A stretch of 64,000 nucleotides of DNA, from positions 186,001 through 250,000 of the forward strand of contig CM039197.1 in the NCBI GenBank assembly GCA_008360975.2, read 5' to 3'. Of this stretch, positions 35,522-47,800 are shown one piece after another. The stretch is from Lichenostomus cassidix. Lineage: Eukaryota; Chordata; Aves; Passeriformes; Meliphagidae. The position numbers and the translations under genes are program-made. Each line of letters opens with the position of its first letter. The stretch's first letter is position 1. Below the pieces are notes generated by a model, which made no database searches, was not told the origin of the DNA, and saw only the letters and a list, made by a program, of their open reading frames with translations.

Positions 35522-38264
35522 TTTTACATGACACAGCAACTGAGACTTCCAACTCACTCCAGATTAATTTGTCAGGTAAAAAATACAGAACTTTCTTAGG
35601 ATTCAAGAGATACTCTCCACTTTCTCCTACTCCAAGAGTAATTTCAAGCCTTTCTTTCATGTTTTTTTTCCTCACACTGCATGGGAGAACTGAATAAATG
35701 CAAAAATGGTTGTTTTAATCAAGGAGAAACTGAAAAAAATGTTTTGTTGACAGAATGTACTAGAGTAGATCCCATGCTGCTGCTGTAGTAATTACAAATG
35801 AAATAGTCCTTCACTCTAAAAGATACTCTGCAGGCTCTGTTTGTTCAGATGGCATACTGTCCTTTCGGTCTAAAGCAATTACTTACATTTTCCACATAAC
35901 AACTTCCCAAAGATGCCTTTGAAAATTTCTAAAGACAACATGTATGTAATACTTTAATATAAGCAGGTTTGATTCAATACAGATTGTTCAGAAGCACCAA
36001 ATATGTGTGGATGTATCTTAGGTTGTATCTAAATCTGTACTTCCGTGCATAGTTTTGTGTCTGAAAGCAATCCCAAGCCACATGGTCTGTGAAACAGCAC
36101 AGGGAGCTTAGTAGAAATATAAACCATGTGAACTGGGATGCCACTAAATCACAGATCTTCCTTTTGTCTGTTTTGATAGCCCTTGATCCTCCGAGGACGT
36201 GGAAGTATTTTTCAGTCCGGCAAGTGAAAAATAAGGCCACTTTGGATCCTGGAAAGAAAAACATTCTCTTTAAATCCATCCCTCTATAATTTTGTTTTCA
36301 GACACTGTCTGTCAGTCTAGCCTTTGAAATTAGCACAAATACCCATGAGAAATATAATCCTGCTCAAGGCTCTGAATTAAATACATTGCAGCCGATAAAT
36401 AGCTGCCCTTTGACTTCCAAATGATATTTAATCTTTGAAGCAGGTACAGTAACCTTGGGTAATCTGCTCATCAGTTTTCTAGGTTAAATAAATGGATATA
36501 TTAGTTTCCTCTAGATTTCAATGTTTTATAATAGTAATGGGAACATAAAATCAGCACCACAAAAAAGAACCCAGAACTGTCTGCTATGCTTTGTGGAGTC
36601 TATTAACAAGCCTCAGAAAAAAGGATCTTTATTACCTGTGAAGTGACCTTGTGCTGCCCAGGGGGACACACCCTCTGGGCTGAGGAAGCTCTGCTACAGG
36701 CATGTCAGGTCTGCCTTGCCCAGGTGTAACTGCCCAGCAGAGCTTTGGACTGGAAGGACCTGTGCTTTGCTTTGGGCCACAGGGGACACTGAGCTGACAC
36801 CCTCATTCTGATTGAGGTGGAAATGATGTTACTAAGCTTCTCTTTCTACAATTTTCCCGTTCCTTGTCTGTATGCCAATATCCCTGACCTTGCAGTTACT
36901 TGTTGGAGACAAATTTACTTGGAAGAAAACACAGAAAAAGAACATGACCACTTCAAAAGTTTAAAGGACCAATATAAAGAAGACTTGTTAGAAGATACTT
37001 TTACATATCATTGGGTATGCTCAGTAAAATCTTCATAGGAAGTCAAAATAATGTTAGTATATTTAGATGAAAATATTTGCAAAATTCACATTCAACTCAA
37101 TTACATGAGTGGCTGACAGAACCCGTTGTATGGTATACAGAAGTCAGACAGTTCATGATTTTGAGATTCTCCATTTTTTTCGAAAGCAAATCAAGAAATA
37201 GAAATGAAGCTCATATAGAAGAAAGTGTTCCAAATGAGCCCTCAGGACACAGCAATCTCAAAGTCTGTGTTCATGAGATGGTGTCCCACTGCATTATCTT
37301 TTGGCAGGACACTGTTACACTTTGTTCTCAATGCAAGTGAATACACTCAGCTTGGTTTCCTTGTCTTGCAAATTATCAAAATATTTGGAGCATATACAAT
37401 TACCTGCCTCAAATCCATACTTATATGGGACAGTCAGTCATTGAAGAAACTGTAAAATTCATTGTTCAGTGCAAGTTATTGATCATTTGGAAAAATGATT
37501 TATGGAATTACAAATGTCTGACATTCATTGACCACCAAATTACCCTTTAAATTATTCAATGCCTTAGCGATTATTTTGCTGACCTGCTGTGACCTAACCT
37601 GAGCTGATTCCTGCAGCAGTGGTGAGCATTGCCTGCTGCTGTGGTGCATGTAGGACACATGCAGATTTAACACCCTGTTGGCAGTAAAATCAATTAATTA
37701 TGTCCAAACTGATTTTATAATATAAAGCTATAAAAAAGCACTACAGTGGAGGTCATATTCAGTCAAAGTTCCTCATATCCTGTTCCAATAAGGGAGCAAG
37801 TTGCCCACACTTCTACTTTATCAAGGCTGAAATCAGGTTATTCCCCTGTTTGCAAAATATAACAAAGCCAGGCATTTTTCAAAAGGTAGGAGAGATACAC
37901 TGTACTTTCATCAGCTTTGGCAGTAATTAATTGTCTTCATCTGGTCAGTCAGGAGATTTTGTGAGAAAGCAAGCAGCTTGGACATGCCAGAGCCGTCCCT
38001 GCTTTGTGCCAGATGCCATCAAGGACTGGTCACTCAGGGAGGATTTATTTTCTTTCTGAACATCAGTTGTGCATATGGGCTGAGAGTGTGGGGTTGTGCA
38101 TGTATGTATAATGTAAGGTGCCCTGATCAATCTTGCCAATTTTCGGAGTTAGTAATTGTTAGTTCAAACTCAATTGAAAAGTTGGATTTTTTCCTCTGCT
38201 ACCTATAGTTTCAGTGTTGGTAGAACAGCTCACCAGCTGCAGGGAAGCAAAGCTGGGGCTCCAA

Positions 38265-38282
38265 TGGCCGTTAGGTGGTGCC
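38265..38282 (+). promoter_or_regulatory. CTCF-like site
   Basis: TGGCCGTTAGGTGGTGCC follows the CTCF pattern TGGCC-R-Y-Y-AGGTGG-Y-GC. Plausible, but weaker than the site at 7731. Confidence 0.3.
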
Positions 38283-38293
38283 CCTGCCTTGAG

Positions 38294-38310
38294 AAAAAAA
38301 AAAAAAAAAA
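38294..38310 (+). repeat. Poly-A tract (17 A)
   Basis: An uninterrupted A run followed by CCAC and six more A. No recognisable retrocopy precedes it. Confidence 0.85.
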
Positions 38311-38412
38311 CCACAAAAAAGTCTACTGTCCTCATTTTAGTTATGCAAATAGGAACAGCTCTAAGAAGGAATCTGTGGGGCAAGATTAAATTCTAATGTG
38401 GGAATACATGAA

Positions 38413-38446
38413 GTGTATACAGGTGGGTGGGTGGGTGTGTATACAC
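38413..38446 (+). other. G-rich run bracketed by an 8-base inverted repeat
   Basis: GTGTATAC (38413-38420) and its complement GTATACAC (38439-38446) bracket an 18-base loop. The loop contains GGTGGGTGGGTGGG with single-T spacers, a four-run G array with one short run. It could form a hairpin with a compact two-layer quadruplex in the loop. Seen directly; folding is inferred. Confidence 0.6.
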
Positions 38447-40809
38447 ACATACATATACTTCTACTGAAAGAGATTTTGCTGTTGGAACAGTTGGTAGAGG
38501 AGAGCAGTTTCTTCCAGTTCAGTTGGGTCTGTCATCCACCTTCACTGCAGCCTTTGTCCCACAGGTGCCATCTCACCCCTAACCATTCTCACTGCAGTTT
38601 ATGCCAACTGTAGAGAGCCAATATCCCAGAGGTATCTCTGATATGCAGAGTGACACTTTACACACCACAGCATGCTTTCTTCTGCATCACTGTCTAAACT
38701 TAAGTATTTCTATGCATTATTTTGGATTTTGCCATTTCTTCTGACCTGTTTTAAATCCTGTTGAAATGCCTAGCCTCGTAACCTACTGATAGGAATGCAA
38801 CACAGTAAAACTACTTATTTGCCTGTATTTTTTATTGACTGCTTTTAATTATGTTGTTGTCTGCCCCTTGCCCAGTGGTAAAAGGACACAAGTATTATTC
38901 AGTGGACTGAATCCAGCTTATGATGTAATCTCTCTAGTTGTGAGTGACCCACAGAATCCAATGTGTTGTCTTTTTTGCATGTCATTGTCACTGTTAGCTG
39001 TGTTCTGAGGTTTAGCTCATGGCACAAGGTAAGTGAGCCAAATCCTGAACCTTTTCTAATGACCAAAAGTGAATGAAGATCAGAGCTGCTGACTGCCTAC
39101 CTGAGTGCTCCTTCAGTCGTGGCCCCACAACAGCACCTGAACAGCTTGTTCTATTGAAAGAATTTTGGCTGCAAACAGGGATGATTTGAGGAAAACAAAG
39201 GTTCCCTGACTTAGATATTTTTGTTTCAGCTGCTTTCTAGATAAGCTCCACAGTATAGCTTAGAAGAACAGTAGATGAGGTGGGAGTACTGCTAAAGATG
39301 TTTGTGACTGACTTGCTTTACAACTTACTTTACCTTTTCGAGAAAACAAGCATGCCTATTTTCTGTCCATGGATCAAGGACACTCTGATCAGCTGGACAA
39401 AAACAGTTGGTAGAAGCAAAGACTTGGGGAGGTACCTAGCATTTCTCGGCTCCAGCAATTGCAGGAAAATTAACAGCCTTGTTTCTCCGCACCAGCTTTT
39501 CTATTAGCATAATTGAGAATAATGAACTGAACCAACAACCTTAAGGTTGACTACTAACTAGAGCTTCTCTAGTGATGAAATGCATTCCATATCCTATTAT
39601 TAGCAGATTGGTGTGAATAATTTGCAGGCATACAACAAAAGCTACCTGTTGCAGAAATTTCATTACAGCTTTTAAGTAAAATTTAAACAACTACATTTTT
39701 ATTATTTAAATATTATGTCTTTCATTTCACCTCTTGAAACATTCAAAATTACTATTATTTTTATCATTTGCTTACTTACAATTACAGAAACCAGAACCTT
39801 GTCCTATTTCCTTATTTCTTACCTTACATCACTCTTGCAATCCCTGGGACTGCTGTTGTAAAATGTGCATTAACATTGTGAGTCTCAGACTGGGACAAGC
39901 AGAAGCAGCAGCTGCTGCTGCCACTGCTATGTACTCCCCCTCAGTGAATTGCCCACCCTGCTGGCTTCACTCTCTGGAGACAGTGCTCTGTGTTAATGGT
40001 AAGCTGCTGCTTAGGAGGAGAGAGTTTCTGCAATTCTTCTGACCTTTCTGTCATGGAAAGTTATCTTCTCTCCTGCACATCTGCTGAGCATCAAGCTGCA
40101 GTATTCAGCTGGAATGAATGAACAAAGCTGCTGTCATTTTCTTTTTGAAATAGAGATCAAATCACCTGCAAACTCAAACGAGCTGGCATTAGAGCTGGGT
40201 GCTGTCTCCACTGAGCAGGTTATTGGCGAAGGTATCTGGCTGGAGGGGCTGCTCCTGTGCTTCATCTCACACCTCTTCAGCCAGCAGATCCAGGGGCTTT
40301 TCCTGGGCTCTGTCAGGTGTGCTGCACAGGGAAGGCTGCACAGCTCCTCCTGATTTTGCACGAGTGCTGCTGCAGATGGTCTGTGTGACTGGAATGAAAA
40401 GCTGTCTATGCACAAATTGCCTTTCCATAATAATTTCACCTGGCACTGCAGACATCTTGTGAAGCTAATCCTACAGGAGCTAACCTGCAGCACAGACTAC
40501 TACCAACTCTGTGCTCTGGGCAGCGGGGAGAGGGCAGCACTGCAGAAGGCTGTGTGGCCACTCCTGCCATACCTCCCACATATACACTTGGGAACACGTG
40601 TTAGTTTAACTCTGTCTTACCTAGGCTTGGTGCCTAGAGGTTCCTGTTGAGCAGCACACAGTTATGAGGTTATTAAAATCTAACAAGCTGTCAGACCAAG
40701 TGCATGTACCAATGTGTAGAATCTGCTTCTAAAGTCACATTGGCAATCAGTTTGCACCTGTAAATCAGCCAAGTCAAGAGTTTCCTTAGTGCTTTCAACC
40801 TTTACATAA

Positions 40810-41028
40810 CAACCACATCCTTGTGGGTTGGAGGTGGAGTCCAACCCAGGACCCAACCCAGTGGATCTCAGGCGCATCATTGAAGAGCTGTGTCCCTGGT
40901 GGCAGACAGGTCCTGTGCTTGTGACCACAATTCCCTGTGGCTGGGCTTCTCCTTCTTTAACCTTGGCAGCGAGAAGAAAATTTGCATCAAATCTTGACTT
41001 TCTATCGGCAGACTGCACTGCAGGTTGA
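40810..41028 (+). pseudogene. Short frame with a 2A-like NPGP motif, possible retroelement remnant
   Basis: A plus-strand frame opens just after a TAA at 40807-40809 and runs to about 41028. Near its start it reads CGLEVESNPGPNP. EVESNPGP fits the 2A 'StopGo' consensus (D/E-V/I-E-x-N-P-G-P), which is found in some viruses and at the N-termini of ORFs of certain non-LTR retrotransposons, including CR1/L2-related clades. The remaining roughly 60 residues match nothing I recognise and there is no long upstream frame. It may be a remnant of an old retroelement or chance. Confidence 0.25.
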
Positions 41029-43326
41029 CTTGATGGAGCAGGTAAAGTCCATCTCTTGTGGAAATTTTTAATGTTCAGATGTAATATATTGAAATGTAAA
41101 ATGAATTCAAATTAGAGACTAGGTGTAACAGTGTTAGTGGCTTACCACAGCTGGAATTCAGTGCTGAGCAAGGAACTCAGTGCAGGCCAGCTTTAACTTG
41201 GATCAGATGGCATGCCAGAACATGTGCACTGAATCTGGAAGGGTTTCTGTGGGTATGGCAGGGGGTAGCCAGCACCACAATAGCAGCACAGATCTGAGCA
41301 GCCAGCCCAGCTCTCCTCTATGAGACTTGAGCATTGGGTAGACATGCCGTCTCACCTCATACACTCACCTCTGACAACCTGTGAGCTCTTGCTAATTGGT
41401 TGTAACTCATGCCCCAGGTGAAGTTAGCAACAAAATGATCATTTAGGCAATCCTTGTCATCTGCTCAGAAGTCTTAAGCAGTGCTAGAATAGTAATGATG
41501 CATACAGGCTGTGAAGGAGAAGAGTTTTGAAGTAGAAAGCAACTATCCATAAAAATATTGAGTGAAAAATTATTTTGAACCCCCTAATAGAGCTTTGACT
41601 CAATTACTGAGTTTGGTTGGACAATCTGGCTTTATTGCTCTCTGTAGATTTTCTCAAGAGGCTGAAAACTACCCTGATACAGCGGCAGTAAAAGAAACTC
41701 ATTGGACTAAATTTCATATAGTGCTCCACAAACTGGCCAGGTGCAGAAATATCAAGCCAAGAGCTACAAGTATGTGTGAAATGGGAAAACTCTGCCCACT
41801 GTCACTACCCACAAGGCAATAAAGCTCTCCCACTAGCAGAACACAAGACTCTTATGCTTTATTAGCTAATTGCAGACAGGAGATTCATTCAGCACTGTTG
41901 ATAAGAGAGTGCTACCTCCACTTAATACTTGTCAAGAAAATATTATATCTGACTTGGAAAGGAATTTCACCACCTCTGCTTGGGAGAACTGCAAAGTATC
42001 CCCACGGTAAATAAACACCAGAACCTGAACTAAACATTTTTGTTTCTTTTTTGCGTTCTATGCTTTGTTTCTTTAGCTAGCTTTGAGGGCTCTAGAGAGT
42101 AATGTCCAACTCAAATGTTAACTCAAATGCTTTTCATCTCTTGCACTAATGATTATAAGGAAGGTATTGAAAAAACAGTAAGCAAAGAGTATGTCTGATA
42201 GTCCAATGTGTGGCTGCATGTTGGAGAAGAAAGAATAAAAATTGCTGAGGTGTCAGCTAACTGGCTTACTTTAAAATCTCCTTTCCTCAATTTGTGATCC
42301 CTGCTAGTACAACCAGAGCAGATGCTTGTGGTAGACTCACTGACACTGCCTTCTTGATCTCAAATATCCCTTGTATCTTCACCTTTATTCTGCTAAATAA
42401 TACAGCCCATTGTCTGCAGTTCCCCTCAAGACATTTCAAGCAGTTCTTAATGTCAGCTGTAATTCTGTGAGTAACTCAATCCAGGATAGGTTCTCTTTGC
42501 TTAGTAATGCTCTTGAACTCTGTAACTCCTTGGAAGCAGTTGATGAATTAATGTAAACAACGCCCTTGGGATAATAGATGATGCTACTTTTTTTTTTTAG
42601 TCTGTAAAAAAAAAAAGAATCTTATCAACTGGGAATGCAACTGGCCTGGTAGTGGGATCCCAGGCTGGGATAACTTAAAAATCCACATTTCTTTATCAAA
42701 AGAGGAGACAGCCCTGAATATTACTGTAATCAGGGTCCCACACTTGAAAAGAACAGCGGATGGGATAAAATATGGAAATAAAAATATGGGATGAGATGTC
42801 TTCTTTTCTTGAGAGCCCAAGTGTGATCAATAGGTTGTTGCAAGAAAATAAAGCATGTGCAAAGATACCAGTACTTCTGTCAGCTGCTGAACATTACACC
42901 TCCTTGCCCAATTGCTGGCAGATTAAATAGCTTGGATCATCAGCTGCAGAACTGTCTTGGCAGCTCCTGCTCCAGAGATGAGCTGCCCCTTCCTTGCTAG
43001 TCCTTGTCAGGTAGAGAAAGAAAGAATGAGATGCATCTGAGGAAAGACTGGGGAGGTACAGACCACTGGAAAATGGCATGAGCCTGGTGCTGCTCCGGCT
43101 TGTCACTGAGCTCTAGCAGTTCAGGAGAGGCTGGGTTTGACAGGTAAGTGTGGAAAGGAGATACAGTGCTGCCCTTCCCTCATCTTTCCAATATTTAGCC
43201 TCTTCTCAAACATTTAGTGACACCTGCCTCATTACTGTAGATATGTAGCTATAGACAAACTGCAACTGCCTCAGTCAGTGTGTTACATCGCACAGCAATA
43301 ACCCAATGTCAAAGTGAAGGTAGCAC

Positions 43327-43382
43327 TCCTTTAGGATATATCTATATTCCCAGATGTATCTATATTCCTTTAGGATATATCT
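43327..43382. repeat. Short direct duplication
   Basis: CCTTTAGGATATATCT occurs twice, about 39 bases apart, with a partial TATCTATATTCC echo between. Local slippage is likely. Confidence 0.7.
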
Positions 43383-44439
43383 GTGCTGCTGCTGAAATCA
43401 CACCTGTAGTCATAGCTCTGCCTGAAGACATCATATAATCCCTATGGAAAAGATACATCTTCCTTTAAGCTGAGAAAACCTATATTAATGTTATTGGCTT
43501 TAGTAAATTACTCTGGAGCAGCACAGATTTGTGTAAGAGCAGTATTTGGCCTGGTAGGCATAAATCACTTTGGGTAAGAGGGCACAGACTTCCACCAACA
43601 TGTCTTCAAGTGCTTAGCAATGATGAGAACAAGACTAGGTATGTTTCTCCAGACTTGTACCACTTGAATAATACATATGATTTAAAAAAAAAGTATATAT
43701 ATTTTATTGAGAGTGGAATGTGTGTGCTTTTGCAGGGTCTGACACCCTAGGATGCCTTGGCATGTGTGGGCATTCCATCTGTCTTCCTGACAGAGGCCCA
43801 CAAATTTTGACTCAGTCTAATCCCTCTCTTCATCCTCACTTAAAAAAAAAAGGGGGGAGGGGGGAGGCAGCTATAACTGCAACACAAATGCTTATCTAAA
43901 ACATCATCTTTCTATTTGAAATTTATTCTGCAATTTACCAATGGGACACCTGGAACCACCATCTGAAATAGAGAGGCAGGCTTGTCAAAATAATTATTCT
44001 GTTTTCATGGTACAGAAAGCTGTTCTGTGGCAAGGAGGAGAGAATTTGGAGGGATATAGCTGGCAGGATGTTTTTATAGGACATTTTATCTTTGGCAAAA
44101 GTACTTGTGTCAGGGTGAGTAACACCCTGAAACCTCTCCCCTGCATCCCATTTCTCAAATGCTGGAGAACCTGATACCAGCATGCTTAGTACAGTGTGTA
44201 CACACCTACTGAAAGCAGATTAGGAAGATTTTTTATAACTTCCTGAGATATTGCTCTCCCTTTCAGTAAGTTTTTACATGTGTCTTGGATGGAATTTTTA
44301 GGAGTTTTCAAGGTTCTTGAGACTGTTAATAATACTGCACAGGGCCTCAGGGAATGAACAAGATGGTCTAACAAGTTGTTTCCATCTCTTATTTCTGCAT
44401 CTCTTTGATTTTAGGATTTTCTGTGTTTATTGGCTGTTC

Positions 44440-44830
44440 CTTCTCTTGGCCACTTTATACACTGAGTAGTGATTTTACCAATCACAGGGAATGGCAGAGA
44501 CTACTTGAACTCCCCTGTTACCATAGAAACACAATAGCATCTAGCTGGCTCTAACCTCACTCTCCCATACCAGCCCCCATGGGAAGCAGAAACTGAAGCC
44601 TTTAAATTTAATCAATTTGATGTTGAGTTTTAGAAGTGATTCTTTTGGTTGCTTGGGTTTCCTGATGGATGTTTTCATGCAGATTTAATTATTTACACTA
44701 CTAAAACCTTACTAAAATTACAGCAATTAATTATTAGCACCAATAACACTGTAGTTACCAGAGCCATCATAACTCCTATTGTTTGTGTGCTCAAAAGACT
44801 AATTATATTTGTGTTTCAGTCAGCTATTGA
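44440..44830. promoter_or_regulatory. Candidate regulatory element with RFX X-box and homeodomain motifs
   Basis: GTTACCATAGAAAC at 44517-44530 is a full match to the RFX X-box consensus (GTNRCCATRGNAAC-like). A CCAAT box (ACCAATCA) lies about 40 bases upstream. Further right, AATTAATTATTA (44725-44736) and other ATTA words suit homeodomain factors. The block lacks simple repeats and reads like a conserved element, but conservation is untested. Confidence 0.35.
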
Positions 44831-47800
44831 TGCAGCCACACAGGGAAACTTCCAGCATAACATGAGAGTTGTAAACCCAGAGAGACTGGGAGAGATGTTT
44901 GGGAGTGTGTGAGGCTGGTTGTTCCTGTGTGAGGCTGAGGAGTCCTGTGCTGGGCTGGGCTGTTTCCCCTGGCCACTCCCTGCCACAGCACTGCTGGTCC
45001 TCTTAGAAACTGGATCATGTTTCTGTGTCTACAGTCCTAGGCACTTCCCAGCCCCCTGCACACCCTGTTGAGCATACGCTGCCGTGGCCTCATATTTAGA
45101 GGTATCTCACTTAAAACTGGTTTTCCTCTTTTATGGATGGTTTTCAGATTTCCTGTACCCTTTATGGGAAAGTGCTGGCCATGCTATGGGCTGCAGGTTG
45201 ACATGGGCCCAGTGGGAATTCCCTGACATGATTCTGTGATCACTTAAGCTTCTAGAATTCTGTTGCTTTCTCCTCTTATTCCCAATGATGACCCTGGTGT
45301 TGTTAAACTGAGTTTGCCCCTGTGAAATCCGTATATTGTTTTGGAGCTGGCAGTTCATTTTCCCACCCTATGCTTTTATGTTTCTTGGAGAGCTCCTGTA
45401 ACTTTACTCTTCTATTCCCTCTCCTGGCTGATGCATTTCTGATCTGTACCAGCCCATATAAAAGCCTAGAGGAGGAGAAATACTTTTTGCTCTCTTTCCA
45501 TAAACTGGTAAACCTCTTCCTGAGCCTTCACAACCCTCTGGAAGCACACAAAATACATTTCATAATTTCCAGGTATAGTGCATGAAAATTCTGCTAAGTA
45601 AACACTATAAAGTAGGTTTTGAGAAAATATTAGTCACCATTATGCAATTCCGAAACCAAAACCACAAAGAGAGTGCCAGTATATTTTGTTTTATTGGTTG
45701 TGACTGCAAATACTGTGCACACAAAGGAAACCTTTGAAAACCAACCAGCTTATGTTTGTATGCATATTACTCTTATAATATAAGGCAATTTGTCTAGTAA
45801 TCTCAGTGTTAATTTTTTTGACCTGGTACACACTGCTGATACACCAGACAGTTTTCTGTAACGCATCTGAAAAATCCACATAGGGTGATTCTGATTTTTT
45901 TTCCTTAGCTTATTCTTAATTTTCTAATAATAAATTTACCTGCTTTTCTTTTTTTGTCTTTGCTATTAAATGTAGTGAAGATAATATTTTCACACAGTGT
46001 CTTTTAACTTCAAAGTTTTCAAAGTAAATAGAAGCAATGTGTACTCTATTAGAAAAAAAATGTATGAAGTACCTAAATCCTAATTTTTCAGGCCTGCCAG
46101 AGCTGCATCTGTTTAAACATGTTACTTATATGCATGTGTACAGTACAGGAAGCTGGACTGCTTTCCAGAAATGCCTGGAGTTGTATCTTTTTTATTCTTC
46201 TCTCTCTCAAAACAATTTTAAATCTACAAAAAAGGTCAGGGGAGGTCATGATTCCTGACCCAACGCTGAACTGAGCTTGCTTGTACTGTCTGTTTGATGA
46301 TCCGACCAGGGTCACTGAACTGGGGTTATTACTGGCTCCCTGTGTCTATGAGGCACAGCCTATCCCAAACAATTTTTAAATTACCACTGGCATGAGACTG
46401 TCAGGAAGGATAGTAGCTGGGAATGTCTAGACACTGCCGCCAAGACAAGCTCCCCTATAGCGGAGCCACTGTGTGCCGAGGGGGTCAGGAAGAGGGGCCG
46501 GGAAGCTGCCCCCGAGCCCCAGGCTGAAAGACAAAACTCCCATCACGTGCCCTGCAATTTGCTCCAGGGGTTTAGCCAAAGAATTTAAGATAAGGAAATC
46601 TATAGGCATTACAACTGGGAGAATTTTTAACTGCTTTATTGCTTTCCATAGATTCTAAAGCCAGTTGTCTGCTTTTATGAGCTCTTTAAATCACACATCA
46701 GTTTCTCTTGGCATCAGTCACACTACACTGTCTCTGAATTTAAACTGGTTCTTCTTGACTTTATTCTTTAGACATTAACACTGAGGTAGGACTTTAAGGT
46801 TGTATCAATGAATATCCATCTGCAAAGCTGCAGCACCTTCCAGTGCTGGCCAACAGTCCTTCATGGTGCGTAAGGCACAGAAGGGGTCTTTAAATCATGT
46901 TTTTTTCTGATTCATCACTCTGCTTAAGCAGAACTGAAAGGGAAAAGAGAGATTAAATACACCTTTAATTCTTCCCAGTTCAGTTCATTGCATTTTTTAG
47001 GTAATTTCATTCAGAATGTGCTGGCAAATTATTTAATGATTATATATCAAAATGTATAAACATTATCATTCACTCATTAATTAACATCTTACTATTTACA
47101 ATAAAAACACAGTCATTTAAAACGTTATACTGAAGGATATTTTTAACAGAAAAGTGCCCTGATCAGTCAGGTTAGATTGGTGGTGGGCACGGCAGTGCTG
47201 CAGCCCCAGCTGCTCTGGGAACCGTGTGGTGTAGGCACCATCCAGGCAGTGGCAGCAGCCCCTGGCCCTGAGCAGAAGCTGGCAATGGGCTGTGCCTGGT
47301 GTGTGGGTTGTGGCACCTCCTGCTTTGCATCCTGATGGCTGAACATAAAAGCACCTCACAAAATCCCATGTGTTTCTCTGAAGATGGCTAAATGGTGATT
47401 ATTTCCCTAAGTATTATTCCCTAAGTTTCCCTGTATGAAAACTGGAGTGCTTTTCCTTATGTTCCTTGTTAAGATCAACCGTTCTCCAAAGGGACAGCTT
47501 CCCTGCTTTTCCCCTTGGCCACACTATCACACTGTTTCACAGTATCTTTAGGCAAATCTAAATGTCAGTGGAAAAAACTTTCCATAAGCCCATGCATCCC
47601 CTCCGTTCATATTGTGAAAGGCGTGATGTGTTCCACAGCAGAACTCCAGCTCCTCAGTCCCTCAGGCCATTGCTAATCAGGCTGGCAGGTTGGCACACAG
47701 CAAGGACACCAGTTGGGTCACAGCAGAGCAGGACCTTTGGTCAAACTGCAAACACCTGACCCATCAGAATCCACTCACTCACTGAGTGAAATCACAATGC

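Larger units (their letters stand above)
35522..44439. other. Intergenic, no gene seen
   Basis: Mostly AT-rich with moderately GC-rich patches (about 36640-36790, 39890-40010 and 40180-40660) where ORFs open on both strands without recognisable domains. Separately listed: a CTCF-like motif, a poly-A run, a G-rich hairpin, a 2A-like motif and a short duplication. A purine tract of A10 followed by GGGGGGAGGGGGGAGG lies at about 43842-43867. Confidence 0.5.

Noticed and set aside
38294..38310. Poly-A tract as the tail of a processed pseudogene
   Set aside because: No recognisable coding sequence upstream and no target-site duplication seen.
40629..40650. LVPRGS, identical to a thrombin cleavage tag
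   Set aside because: A short chance match at the end of an unremarkable frame; no vector sequence around it.
44340..44412. Weak resemblance to a CR1 3' end (AACAAGATGGTCTAACAAG...)
   Set aside because: Too diverged to support by eye; a repeat-library search would decide.
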